From Clostridium estertheticum (GTDB lineage: Bacteria > Bacillota > Clostridia > Clostridiales > Clostridiaceae), in NCBI RefSeq assembly GCF_011065935.2, contig NZ_JAAMNH020000001.1, forward strand, positions 2,067,001 to 2,131,000: DNA of 64,000 bases. The letters are read 5' to 3'. Both the position numbers and the translations under genes were made by a program. The notes beneath the pieces were generated by a model. It made no database searches. It was given only the letters and a program-made list of their open reading frames with translations, and was not told the origin of the DNA. This document shows positions 16,385-24,459 of this stretch, in pieces. How positions within the stretch are numbered: position 1 is the stretch's first letter; each line of letters opens with the position of its first letter.

Positions 16385-16546
16385 AATGCAATAGTTTTTT
16401 TAAAATTCAGCATGAATATAAATGTTATGGCAGGTTAAAATAGTAATAGAAGATAATAGCAATTTAATGAAAGGAGAAGGTGTCCAAATTTAAAGTTATC
16501 CTGGCTTGTTCAGATTTATTTAGATTTAGGAAACCAGTACAACATA

Positions 16547-17122
16547 ATGGAAAAGAATATGGTTCCAGTTGGATTATCAAACAGACACATACATTTAAGT
16601 AAGGAGCATTTAGAACTTTTATTTGGAGAGGGTTATGAATTAAAGAAGTCCAAAGACTTATCTCAGCCAGGACAATACGCTGCAGAAGAAAAGGTTGATG
16701 TTGTTGGAACAAAAGGAACCTTTAAGGGAATAAGAATACTAGGGCCAGTTAGAAAAGAAACACAAGTAGAAATTTCTTTAGCTGATGGCTTTGTTTTAGG
16801 CGTTAATCCACCTATTAGTAATTCGGGGAACTTAATAGATAGCCCAGGAGTAAAGGTTGTTGGCCCTAAGGGAGAAATTATAATAGAAAAAGGTGTTATT
16901 GCTGCTGCTAGACATATCCATATGCATACTTCTGATGCAGAGAACTTTGGAGTTGTTGACAAGGAAGTCGTTAGCGTTAAGGTTGAAGGTAAAAGAGGTT
17001 TAGTATTCGACAATGTTTTAATTAGAGTTAATAAAGAATATGCTCTTGAAATGCATGTTGATATAGAAGAAGGCAATGCAGCAGGACTTAAGAACGGACT
17101 AATGGTAGAATTATTAAAGTAA
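16547..17122 (+). CDS. pduL: PduL-type phosphate acyltransferase (phosphotransacylase)
   Basis: The 191-aa protein has the tandem PduL fold. The first zinc motif is SNRHIHLS (about 11-18) and the second is ARHIHMHTSD (about 124-133), with GPVRKETQVEIS and NPPISNSGNL between them. PduL interconverts acyl-CoA and acyl-phosphate (propionyl- or acetyl-CoA). No microcompartment or acetate kinase genes are next to it, and there is no N-terminal encapsulation helix, so it is likely a free housekeeping phosphotransacetylase. The ribosome-binding site before ATG 16547 is weak. A strong one (AAAGGAGAAGG, 16471-16480) lies 66 bases upstream, in front of a small overlapping ORF in another frame. ATG at 16559 is an alternative start. 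Confidence 0.9.
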   Translation: MEKNMVPVGLSNRHIHLSKEHLELLFGEGYELKKSKDLSQPGQYAAEEKVDVVGTKGTFKGIRILGPVRKETQVEISLADGFVLGVNPPISNSGNLIDSPGVKVVGPKGEIIIEKGVIAAARHIHMHTSDAENFGVVDKEVVSVKVEGKRGLVFDNVLIRVNKEYALEMHVDIEEGNAAGLKNGLMVELLK

Positions 17123-17146
17123 ACTAAGCTCAAAGAATAAAAAGAT

Positions 17147-17188
17147 AAGGAAAGCTAGCAGGAATTGAAATTGCTAGCTTTCCTTTTT
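17147..17188 (+). terminator. Terminator of pduL
   Basis: AAGGAAAGCTAGCA (17147-17160) pairs with TGCTAGCTTTCCTT (17172-17185), then T-rich sequence. Confidence 0.9.
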
Positions 17189-17416
17189 CAACTAATAAAT
17201 GTTGAAAACTTCCTAAAATAATACTTCACTAAGGCTTAGTTTTGTATGCATGATTATTCCCTTTGTTACTTATCATTGTATAGTCCTAGAATATGGTGTA
17301 CAATATGTCCTGTAAATACAATATCAGATATAGTTATTGAAAAAAATGAGTTTCAAAATATATTTCCATAAATGAATAATAAGAATAAAAAATCTATTCA
17401 CAAAGGAAGGGATAAA

Positions 17417-17983
17417 ATGCATAAGTTTAATATTAAAAATATAGAAAAATTAGATAATCCAGAAAGAAGAAGGACTATGCCACCAGAAGAAACACTTTTA
17501 AAATTTAAAGTGGCGGATGACGGTACTTTATTAGATGTAGGCTGTGGGATAGGATATTTTACGGTGCCAGCTTCAAATCTTCTTAAAAATAACAAAGTTA
17601 TCGGTATAGATATAGTTCCTGAAATTTTAGATTTTGCTAAGGAAAAAGCAGAGGGCATAAATAATATAGAATTTAAGAACAGTGAAGAATATACTTTCCC
17701 AGTACAAAGTGATTCAGTTAAATATGTACTTATATGCAATGTTATTCACGAAGTTGAGGATGTAGCAAGATACTTTGATGAAGTTAAAAGAGTATTAAAA
17801 GATGATGGCTACTTTTTAATAATAGACTGGGTTAAAACAAAAATGGAGGTAGGGCCTCCTATTCAGGATAGAATATCTGTAGATGAGATGGTGCAATTAT
17901 GTAACAGTGCAGGATTTAAAGCAATTGAAACTATAGATGTATCACCTACTCAATATGGCTTGAGATTAGAAAAGCAAAAATAA
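17417..17983 (+). CDS. Class I SAM-dependent methyltransferase
   Basis: The 188-aa protein has the Methyltransf_11/UbiE-like Rossmann core: motif I LLDVGCGIGYFTVPAS, motif II acidic residue in VIGIDIVPEIL, then YVLICNVIHEVED and VKRVLKDDGYFLIIDWVKT. The substrate is not evident; such small enzymes act on metabolites or quinone precursors. ATG 17417 is preceded by GGAAGGGAT; an in-frame ATG at 17372 has no comparable site. It is a single gene that shares a bidirectional terminator with the following minus-strand gene. Confidence 0.82.
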   Translation: MHKFNIKNIEKLDNPERRRTMPPEETLLKFKVADDGTLLDVGCGIGYFTVPASNLLKNNKVIGIDIVPEILDFAKEKAEGINNIEFKNSEEYTFPVQSDSVKYVLICNVIHEVEDVARYFDEVKRVLKDDGYFLIIDWVKTKMEVGPPIQDRISVDEMVQLCNSAGFKAIETIDVSPTQYGLRLEKQK

Positions 17984-17994
17984 TTTTAAAAAAT

Positions 17995-18028
17995 TAAGGC
18001 AGGAGTATCATCCTGCCTTAGTTTTTTT
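17995..18028. terminator. Shared bidirectional terminator, copy of that at 13664
   Basis: TAAGGCAGGA (17995-18004) pairs with TCCTGCCTTA (18011-18020), followed by G and T7. The stem is the same as at 13664-13684, which also sits at the 3' end of the paralogous gene. Confidence 0.88.
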
Positions 18029-18426
18029 TATTTCATAGCACCTTTATTTGCTACTGATTGTTGATTTAATTTTTTTGTTTCTTCTAAAGTAGAATTATTA
18101 GTGCTACTAGTCATATTAGACATAGCAGCATTTGAAACACTACTAGTGCCTGAATTTGAAGCTGATTGTTGATTTAATTGTTTTGTTTCCTCTAATGGTG
18201 CACCGCTAGTGCTACTACTCATATTAGACATGTTAGTCATACCGGAGTTAGAAGCAGCACTAGTACCTGAGCTAGAAGCTGATTGGTTATTTAATTGTTT
18301 TGTTTCTGCTAAAGTAGCGGGATCACTAACGCTACTAGTCATACCAGAGTTAGAAGCACTACTATTCCCCTTATTAGTTACTGATTGGTTATTTAATTTT
18401 TTTGTTTCTTCTAAATTATTATTCAT
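18028..18426 (-). CDS. Gamma-SASP-like repetitive hydrophilic protein (paralog 2)
   Basis: This 132-aa, low-complexity protein has four copies of LxETK[KQ]LN[NQ]QS, each followed by a Ser/Asn/Gly/Thr-rich linker of 20-30 residues. The pattern is close to the gamma-type small acid-soluble spore protein repeat (AQQVRKQNQQSA), with similar length and composition. Such proteins are degraded during germination as an amino acid source. The ATG at 18426 is eight bases from GGGAG; an ATG two codons earlier is too close. The upstream 90 bases resemble those of paralog 1, suggesting the same regulator. Classical clostridia are not usually credited with gamma-SASPs, so this is a resemblance, not a firm call. 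Confidence 0.55.
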   Translation of the reverse strand: MNNNLEETKKLNNQSVTNKGNSSASNSGMTSSVSDPATLAETKQLNNQSASSSGTSAASNSGMTNMSNMSSSTSGAPLEETKQLNQQSASNSGTSSVSNAAMSNMTSSTNNSTLEETKKLNQQSVANKGAMK

Positions 18427-18697
18427 AAACATTCTCCCTTCGTATATAAAATTTACACTGTATTATTCAGTGCCTTTTATAGTTTAACCATTTAACTATA
18501 AAATATAGATGGGAAAATTAGGGTTTTATTCAATTTTTAAATTCTAATTTGAAATTATATCCGACTTATGCTCTAAGATAAAGGTAATAATTTGTGTAAG
18601 TGAACTTGTTATGTTATTATTAGTAGATGAAATAAAATCACTAGCAGTATTAGTTGTTATGTTATTTCATATGCCACAGTTTACAAAAGTGAATAAC

Positions 18698-18793
18698 CGA
18701 GCACAGGGGAGTTGGATAAGCCAACTGAGAGCAAGAACTGTAATTCTTTGACCCTAATAACCTGAACTGGATAATGCCAGCGTAGGAAGTTGT
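18698..18793 (+). promoter_or_regulatory. TPP riboswitch (THI element)
   Basis: The conserved blocks are all present in order: CACAGGGGAG, CCAACTGAGAGC, TTGACCCTAATAACCTGAACT, and GGATAATGCCAGCGTAGGAAGT. This is the thiamine pyrophosphate aptamer. A terminator follows at 18842-18872, so control is probably by transcription attenuation of the thiW-thiD-cytX-thiM-thiE operon when TPP is abundant. Confidence 0.95.
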
Positions 18794-18841
18794 TTAATGG
18801 TGTATTATATATGTATATATTTTTATATAGCATGGTAATTT

Positions 18842-18872
18842 AAACACAAATCCTAAGGATCTGTGTTTTTTT
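18842..18872 (+). terminator. Attenuator terminator of the TPP riboswitch
   Basis: AACACAAATCC pairs with GGATCTGTGTT, with one mismatch, and is followed by T7. It lies about 50 bases after the aptamer and 85 bases before thiW. Confidence 0.8.
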
Positions 18873-18957
18873 GTTTAGCATCTAATAAAACGACACTACA
18901 CAGTGGATATTATCAGTTTATTCTTTTTTATTTTTATTATGAAAGGAGAAACGATAA

Positions 18958-19452
18958 ATGAAAACTAAAAAAATAACTATATCATCAATGCTAATAGCTA
19001 TAGGGGTAATAGTAGGAAATATTATTTTTATACCAGTAGGAGTATCAAAATGCTTTCCTGTGCAGCATACAATCAATGTACTAGCAGCTGTGATTTTAGG
19101 CCCTGGATATGCTGTGGCTATAGCCTTTTGTATATCATTACTTAGAAATATATTAGGAACAGGCTCTCTTTTGGCATTCCCAGGAAGCATGATTGGAGCA
19201 CTTTTAGCTGGAATTTTATATAAGAAAACCAAAAATAATTTGTTGGCAGTAGCTGGAGAAATATTTGGGACAGGAATTTTAGGGGGACTATTAGCATTTC
19301 CAGTAGCTAACTTTATAATGGGTAAAAAAATTGGTGCATTGTTCTTTATAACTCCATTCTTAATAAGTACCATTGGAGGAAGTCTAATAGCATTTTTCAT
19401 TCTTAGAGTTTTAGATTTAAAAAAACTAACCAATTTAAATAAAGAAGCTTAA
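18958..19452 (+). CDS. thiW: ThiW, substrate-binding (S) component of an ECF thiamine-precursor transporter
   Basis: A small (164-aa) membrane protein with five or six hydrophobic segments, starting MKTKKITISSMLIAIGVIVGNIIFIPVGVSKCFPVQHTINV in the style of ThiW (text trimmed: key pieces are ISSMLIAIG, VGVSKCFPVQH and GPGYAVAIAF). ThiW proteins are ECF-type S components thought to import the thiazole precursor, using a shared ATPase/EcfT module encoded elsewhere; none is in this window. It is the first gene after the TPP riboswitch, with ATG after GAAAGGAG, and is followed by thiD after 28 bp. Confidence 0.88.
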   Translation: MKTKKITISSMLIAIGVIVGNIIFIPVGVSKCFPVQHTINVLAAVILGPGYAVAIAFCISLLRNILGTGSLLAFPGSMIGALLAGILYKKTKNNLLAVAGEIFGTGILGGLLAFPVANFIMGKKIGALFFITPFLISTIGGSLIAFFILRVLDLKKLTNLNKEA

Positions 19453-19480
19453 AATAGATAAAAAGCAGGAGGTTTTACAT

Positions 19481-20305
19481 ATGAAAAAAGTTTTGACTAT
19501 AGCGGGTTCTGACAGTTGTGGAGGAGCAGGAATACAAGCGGATTTAAAGAGTTTTAGTGCAAATGGGGTTTACGGAATGAGTGTTATTACAGCTATAACA
19601 GCGCAGAATACCATGGGAGTTTTTGCAGTACAAGATTTGGATAAAGAAATTATTGAGTCACAAATTGATGCGATTTTTACAGATATAGTTGTAGATGCAG
19701 TTAAAATTGGTATGGTTTCAGTGATTTCAACTATTGATGCCATAAGTGAAAAATTAGAACAATACAAGCCTAAAAACATAGTATTAGATCCTGTAATGAT
19801 TTCAAAAAGCGGTTTTTCATTGTTAAAGCCAGAGTCCAAAACCGCACTAATTAAGAAATTAATTCCACTAGCATCTCTTATTACGCCTAATGTTCCAGAG
19901 GCTGAGGAGATTCTTCGTGAAGTTAATTCAGATATTACAAGTATTGAAACAGTGGAAGATATGGAAAGAGCCGCAAAGGAAATGTACAAGCTAGGCTGCA
20001 AAAATGTGCTTTTAAAGGGAGGACATATGCAGGGAGATGCAATAGATGTGTTTTATGATGGGAAGGAAATTACACATTTTAAATCCGAAAGAATACATAC
20101 AAAAAACACTCATGGAACGGGATGTACTTTATCTTCTGCTATAGCTGCAAATTTGGCTTTGGGGCTTAATATGGTGGAGGCAATAAAAAAATCAAAAGAG
20201 TATATAACAATTGCTATAATGCATTCCTTAGATATTGGACATGGCGTTGGACCTACCAATCACTTCTATGAATTATATAAGAAAGCAGGTATAGCTAATG
20301 ATTAA
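19481..20305 (+). CDS. thiD: Hydroxymethylpyrimidine / HMP-phosphate kinase
   Basis: The 274-aa ribokinase-fold enzyme has the ThiD hallmarks: TIAGSDSCGGAGIQADLKSF at the N-terminus, VLDPVMISKSG, TPNVPEAEEIL, and the anion-hole motif HGTGCTLSSAIAANLALG with the catalytic Cys/Asp region. It phosphorylates HMP twice to HMP-PP, the pyrimidine substrate of ThiE. The ATG follows GCAGGAGG. Its end overlaps the start of cytX by 8 bp, so the two are translationally coupled. Confidence 0.95.
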   Translation: MKKVLTIAGSDSCGGAGIQADLKSFSANGVYGMSVITAITAQNTMGVFAVQDLDKEIIESQIDAIFTDIVVDAVKIGMVSVISTIDAISEKLEQYKPKNIVLDPVMISKSGFSLLKPESKTALIKKLIPLASLITPNVPEAEEILREVNSDITSIETVEDMERAAKEMYKLGCKNVLLKGGHMQGDAIDVFYDGKEITHFKSERIHTKNTHGTGCTLSSAIAANLALGLNMVEAIKKSKEYITIAIMHSLDIGHGVGPTNHFYELYKKAGIAND

Positions 20306-21515
20306 TGATAGTGAAAAATTAGGATTTTGGACCTTTGCATTTTTATGGTTTGGAGCAGCGGTTTCTATTGCTGAAATTTTGACTGGAGGACTCATTGCAC
20401 CCTTAGGTTTTAAAATAGGGGTAATAGTAATTTTACTAGGACACCTAATTGGAACAGGAATATTGATGCTTGGAGGTATCATCGGTACTAGAGAAAAAGT
20501 GCCAGCTATAACTTCTACCAGTATTTCGTTTGGAGTATATGGTACTTATTTATTTTCAATTTTAAATATACTTCAGCTTATTGGTTGGACTGCAGTTATG
20601 ATAAAGGCAGCAGCAAATTCTGTAAACACAATAACACAAAGTTTATGGGGTTTCAATAATGTTTTGGTATGTATAGTGCTTATCGGAATACTTACGATAT
20701 TATGGCTTTCTTTTGGAAATGCGGGTATGAAAAAATTAAATATTACGGCCGTATTTTTGCTTTTTATCCTTACCTTGGTACTCGGATCAATTATTTTCAA
20801 GGATAAAACCTTACTTACAAAGGCCAGTAGTTCAGGTATATCCTTTGGAGGAGCATTAGAACTTAGTATAATTATGCCTCTTTCTTGGTTACCTTTAATT
20901 GCAGATTATACTAGATTTGCAAAAAGTGAAAAGGGAGGAGCCTATGGAAGTTTTATAGGTTATTTTTTAGGAAGTTCATGGATGTTTATAATAGGTCTGG
21001 GGGCTGCTATAGTTTCAAATAATTCAGATCCTTCAGCTATGATGCTTGCTGCAAATTTAGGAATTACGGCTTTAGGTATAGTGGTTCTATCTACAGTAAC
21101 TACTACATTTTTGGATGTATACTCAGCAGGAGTTTCTTTCATAAACATTATGCCAAAGCTCAGTGAAAAAAGAGTTGGGATTGTTATGACTATTATTGGA
21201 ACCTTCATGGCTATAATACTTCCTATAGAAAATTATCAGAGCTTTCTATATGCAATAGGGTCAGTATTTGCACCATTATTTGCGATTTTGATTACAGATT
21301 ATTTTATAATAAAGAAAAATACAAAGGTTGAAGCGAGTGTACTTATAAATTGGGGAGCAATTCTTGTATGGGTTATGGGAATAGTAATTTACTATAGCTT
21401 TATTAAGCTTGATTTTATACTAGGTGCTACAGTACCAGTTATGATTATTACAGGCTTTATATATGCAATAAGTTGGAGGGGGACATCTAAATGGAAATTA
21501 ACAAGAAAATCATAG
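20298..21515 (+). CDS. cytX: CytX, NCS1-family HMP transporter
   Basis: The 405-aa polytopic protein (about 12 membrane segments) is of the cytosine/purine NCS1 permease family, with FWTFAFLWFGAAVSIAEILTG near the start, then LLGHLIGTGILMLGG, PLSWLPLIADYTRFAKSEKG, and LDVYSAGVSFINIMPKL. The CytX subgroup is regularly under TPP riboswitch control and is proposed to import hydroxymethylpyrimidine. The position between thiD and thiM, overlapping both (8 and 25 bp), supports that. Substrate is inferred from context. Confidence 0.88.
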   Translation: MINDSEKLGFWTFAFLWFGAAVSIAEILTGGLIAPLGFKIGVIVILLGHLIGTGILMLGGIIGTREKVPAITSTSISFGVYGTYLFSILNILQLIGWTAVMIKAAANSVNTITQSLWGFNNVLVCIVLIGILTILWLSFGNAGMKKLNITAVFLLFILTLVLGSIIFKDKTLLTKASSSGISFGGALELSIIMPLSWLPLIADYTRFAKSEKGGAYGSFIGYFLGSSWMFIIGLGAAIVSNNSDPSAMMLAANLGITALGIVVLSTVTTTFLDVYSAGVSFINIMPKLSEKRVGIVMTIIGTFMAIILPIENYQSFLYAIGSVFAPLFAILITDYFIIKKNTKVEASVLINWGAILVWVMGIVIYYSFIKLDFILGATVPVMIITGFIYAISWRGTSKWKLTRKS

Positions 21516-22327
21516 AATTATTAAACAATGTAAAAGAAAAAAATCCCTTGGTACACCATATAACAAATTATGTTACAGTTAATGATTGTGCTAATATTAC
21601 CCTAGCTATTGGCGGGTCACCAGTTATGGCGGAGGATATTAATGAAGTTTGTGATATGGTATCCCTTTCCTCTTCACTAGTTATAAACATAGGAACCTTA
21701 AACTCTGCAAGTGTACAGTCTATGCTTTTAGCAGGGAAAAGAGCAAATAAATTTAATATTCCTGTTATCCTAGACCCTGTGGGAGCAGGTGCAACAGCTT
21801 ATAGAACAGATACTGCTAAGCGGATTATAGGAGAGGTAAAACTAGCGGTTATTAGAGGGAATTTATCGGAAATTAAAACACTCTACGGTATTGAAGCTAA
21901 AACAAAAGGCGTAGATGCTTGCGACAGTGTATCTGTTGATGATAATGCACGTGCAGAGGGAAAAGAAATGGCAAGGTCACTTGCAAGTAAACTAAACACT
22001 GTGGTAGCTATAACTGGTGAAGTAGACATAATAACAGATGGGGAAACTCTTTATTCTGTAGAAAATGGGCATAAAATAATGGCTAAGGTTACTGGTACAG
22101 GATGTATGTGCACTTCGCTTATTGGGTCTTATTTAGGAGCAGGAGATAACAATCTTTTAGCTGCACTAGCCGGGATTGTTTCAATGGGGATTGCAGGAGA
22201 AATAGCTTATGAGGGCTTAGATAAAAATCATGGTGGAACAGGAACTCTAAAAGTAAAAATACTAGATGCTATTTATAACTTATCTAAAACTGAAATAATA
22301 GAAAGGAGCAAAATAAATGAAGAATAA
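21491..22327 (+). CDS. thiM: Hydroxyethylthiazole kinase
   Basis: The 278-aa enzyme is of the ThiM family: LVHHITNYVTVNDCANITLA and GGSPVMAEDINEV at the N-terminus, PVILDPVGAGAT, VIRGNLSEIKTLYG, and the catalytic GTGCMCTSLIGSYLGAG. It phosphorylates the thiazole alcohol imported by ThiW and makes the second substrate for ThiE. ATG 21491 follows GGAGGGGG and overlaps the cytX end; the stop overlaps thiE by 11 bp. Confidence 0.95.
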   Translation: MEINKKIIELLNNVKEKNPLVHHITNYVTVNDCANITLAIGGSPVMAEDINEVCDMVSLSSSLVINIGTLNSASVQSMLLAGKRANKFNIPVILDPVGAGATAYRTDTAKRIIGEVKLAVIRGNLSEIKTLYGIEAKTKGVDACDSVSVDDNARAEGKEMARSLASKLNTVVAITGEVDIITDGETLYSVENGHKIMAKVTGTGCMCTSLIGSYLGAGDNNLLAALAGIVSMGIAGEIAYEGLDKNHGGTGTLKVKILDAIYNLSKTEIIERSKINEE

Positions 22328-22943
22328 TATAGATTACAGTCTCTATCTTGTTACAGATAGGGATGTGCTCATGGATACAGATATATATACTGAGGTTGAA
22401 CAGGCTATAAAGGGTGGAGTTACATTAGTCCAGATTAGAGAAAAGAGCATAGGTACTTTAGAATTTTATAACATTGCAGTAAAAATAAAGTGCATTACAG
22501 ATAAATACAAAGTTCCACTAATAATTAATGACAGAATTGATATCGCCCAGGCAATAGATGCCGATGGCGTACACTTGGGTCAAAATGATATGCCTGCAGA
22601 TATTGCAAGGTGTATATTAGGCAGTAATAAAATAATAGGTGTCTCTACCTCAACTCTTGTAGAAGCTCAAAAGGCAGAAAGACAAGGTGCAGATTATGTA
22701 GGGGTGGGAGCTATGTTCCCTACAACTACTAAAGATGATGCAAGTGCAGTGACCATAAATTGTTTGAAAGAGATAAAACAAGGAATTTCTATCCCCGTGG
22801 TTGCTATTGGTGGAATTAGTGAAATAAATATAGCACTATTAAAGACGGCAAATATCGATGGAATAGCTGTGGTATCAGCAATTCTCGGTAACAAAGATGT
22901 AAAAACAGCAGCAGAAAAACTAGAAGGTTTATTTAGAAACTAA
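22317..22943 (+). CDS. thiE: Thiamine-phosphate synthase
   Basis: A 208-aa TIM-barrel enzyme: YLVTDRDV, GVTLVQIREKS, PLIINDRIDIAQAIDADGVH, LGQNDMPADIAR, IIGVSTST, DYVGVGAMFPTTTKDDA and VVAIGGISEIN are the ThiE landmarks for pyrophosphate and thiazole phosphate binding. It joins HMP-PP and thiazole phosphate. It is the last gene of the salvage operon, which contains no thiC, thiG or thiF, so this locus salvages rather than makes the two rings. ATG is after AAAGGAG. Confidence 0.95.
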   Translation: MKNNIDYSLYLVTDRDVLMDTDIYTEVEQAIKGGVTLVQIREKSIGTLEFYNIAVKIKCITDKYKVPLIINDRIDIAQAIDADGVHLGQNDMPADIARCILGSNKIIGVSTSTLVEAQKAERQGADYVGVGAMFPTTTKDDASAVTINCLKEIKQGISIPVVAIGGISEINIALLKTANIDGIAVVSAILGNKDVKTAAEKLEGLFRN

Positions 22944-23071
22944 AAGTAAAACATTTTGAAAATTCAAAATAGTTGTTGTAATCCATGTAAAAACAAATTA
23001 TACTCTATATAGAGCTAAATTTAATAATTACCGCTTTGTTTATAAGATGTCTAAAAACATTAACGTAAGTT

Positions 23072-23107
23072 AGCCCAGTATGATGAATAATCACATTGGG
23101 CTTTTTT
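23072..23107 (+). terminator. Terminator of the thiamine operon
   Basis: AGCCCAGTATGA (23072-23083) pairs imperfectly with TCACATTGGGCT (23091-23102), followed by T6. It lies 130 bases after thiE. Confidence 0.85.
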
Positions 23108-23176
23108 CATAATGTTTTTATCAGTTAATAATATAGTGAGCTTAAAGTGATAGCGAAATTATAAGGAGCGTAAAAT

Positions 23177-24394
23177 ATGATAATTGAAGGTAAAGTTTTA
23201 ATTGCACAAGGTGGAGGACCAACCGCCGTTATTAATCAATCACTAGTTGGTGCTGTTCTAGAAGCAAGGAAATTTGCACAGGTAACAAAAGTCTATGGTG
23301 CTATAAATGGAGTAAATGGGATAGTTAATGAAAATTTTCATGATTTAAGCCGTGAGACAACTCATAATCTAGAACAGGTGGCTATGACTCCATCCTCCGC
23401 ACTTTTATCTACAAGAGACAAGCCAGATGTAGAATATTGTAAGGAAATATTTAAGGTGCTTAAAGCTCATGAAATAAGATATTTCTTTTATATTGGAGGG
23501 AATGATTCATCAGATACAGTTAGAATAGTAAATCAGCAAGCTAAAATTTCAAATTACGAGCTTAGGGCAATTCATATACCAAAAACTATAGACAATGATC
23601 TTATGATTAATGACCATACTCCTGGATATGGATCTGCAGCTAAATATATAACAAATGCATTTATTGGAATCAATCTTGATAACAGAGCATTACCAGGGAT
23701 ATATATTGGGGTAGTAATGGGACGTAATGCAGGTTTTTTAGCAGGAGCAGCAGCCTTAGCTAAAAAGTATGAAGATGATGGTCCACATTTAATATATTTG
23801 CCAGAAAGAGTTTTTACAATAGAACAATTTTTGATTGATGTAAAAAATGTTTATGATAAATATGGAAGATGTGTAATAGCTGTTTCAGAAGGTATTCGAG
23901 ATGAAAAAGGAGTGCCAATTATTTCAAGTCTTATGGAAAGAGTAGAAAAGGATGATCATGGAAATATACAACTTTCAGGATCAGGGGCATTAGGTGATCT
24001 TTTAGGTAAGTACATCAAAGATAATCTAAATATTAAAAGAGTTAGATCGGATACATTTGGCTATTCTCAAAGATGTTTTATGGGATGTGTCTCAGATGTA
24101 GATAGAAATGAAGCTAGAGAAGTAGGAGAAAAAGCTGCACAGTATGCACTTTGGGATAATGTTGATGGTTCAATTACTATTCATAGAACGGGTCATTATT
24201 CAGTAGATTATAGACTTACACCACTGGAGCTCGTAGCAGGCAAGACAAAGGTAATGCCCGATGCTTTTATTAATAGTGCATGCAATAATGTAACTGAAGC
24301 CTTCTTAAATTACGCTAGGCCGCTATTAGGTTCCGACATGCATTATGCACATAGACTTAGAGCATCTAAAGTAACAAAAATTTTAAATAAATAG
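23177..24394 (+). CDS. pfp: Pyrophosphate-dependent phosphofructokinase (PPi-PFK)
   Basis: This 405-aa protein is of the PfkA superfamily, with QGGGPTAVINQSLVGAV at the start, YIGGNDSSDT, HIPKTIDNDL, TPGYGSAAKY and MGRNAGFLAGAAALA. The Asp in GGND (in place of the Gly of ATP-PFKs' GGDGS) and the Lys in PKTIDND (for Gly) are the residues that distinguish PPi-using enzymes. It would interconvert fructose 6-phosphate and fructose 1,6-bisphosphate reversibly, saving ATP in an anaerobe. It is monocistronic, with ATG after AAGGAG. Confidence 0.9.
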   Translation: MIIEGKVLIAQGGGPTAVINQSLVGAVLEARKFAQVTKVYGAINGVNGIVNENFHDLSRETTHNLEQVAMTPSSALLSTRDKPDVEYCKEIFKVLKAHEIRYFFYIGGNDSSDTVRIVNQQAKISNYELRAIHIPKTIDNDLMINDHTPGYGSAAKYITNAFIGINLDNRALPGIYIGVVMGRNAGFLAGAAALAKKYEDDGPHLIYLPERVFTIEQFLIDVKNVYDKYGRCVIAVSEGIRDEKGVPIISSLMERVEKDDHGNIQLSGSGALGDLLGKYIKDNLNIKRVRSDTFGYSQRCFMGCVSDVDRNEAREVGEKAAQYALWDNVDGSITIHRTGHYSVDYRLTPLELVAGKTKVMPDAFINSACNNVTEAFLNYARPLLGSDMHYAHRLRASKVTKILNK

Positions 24395-24459
24395 GGATTA
24401 AAATTTAGAAGGTTTAATAATAATAGTAAGATAGTTTATTAAGGGGGATGATATCTATA

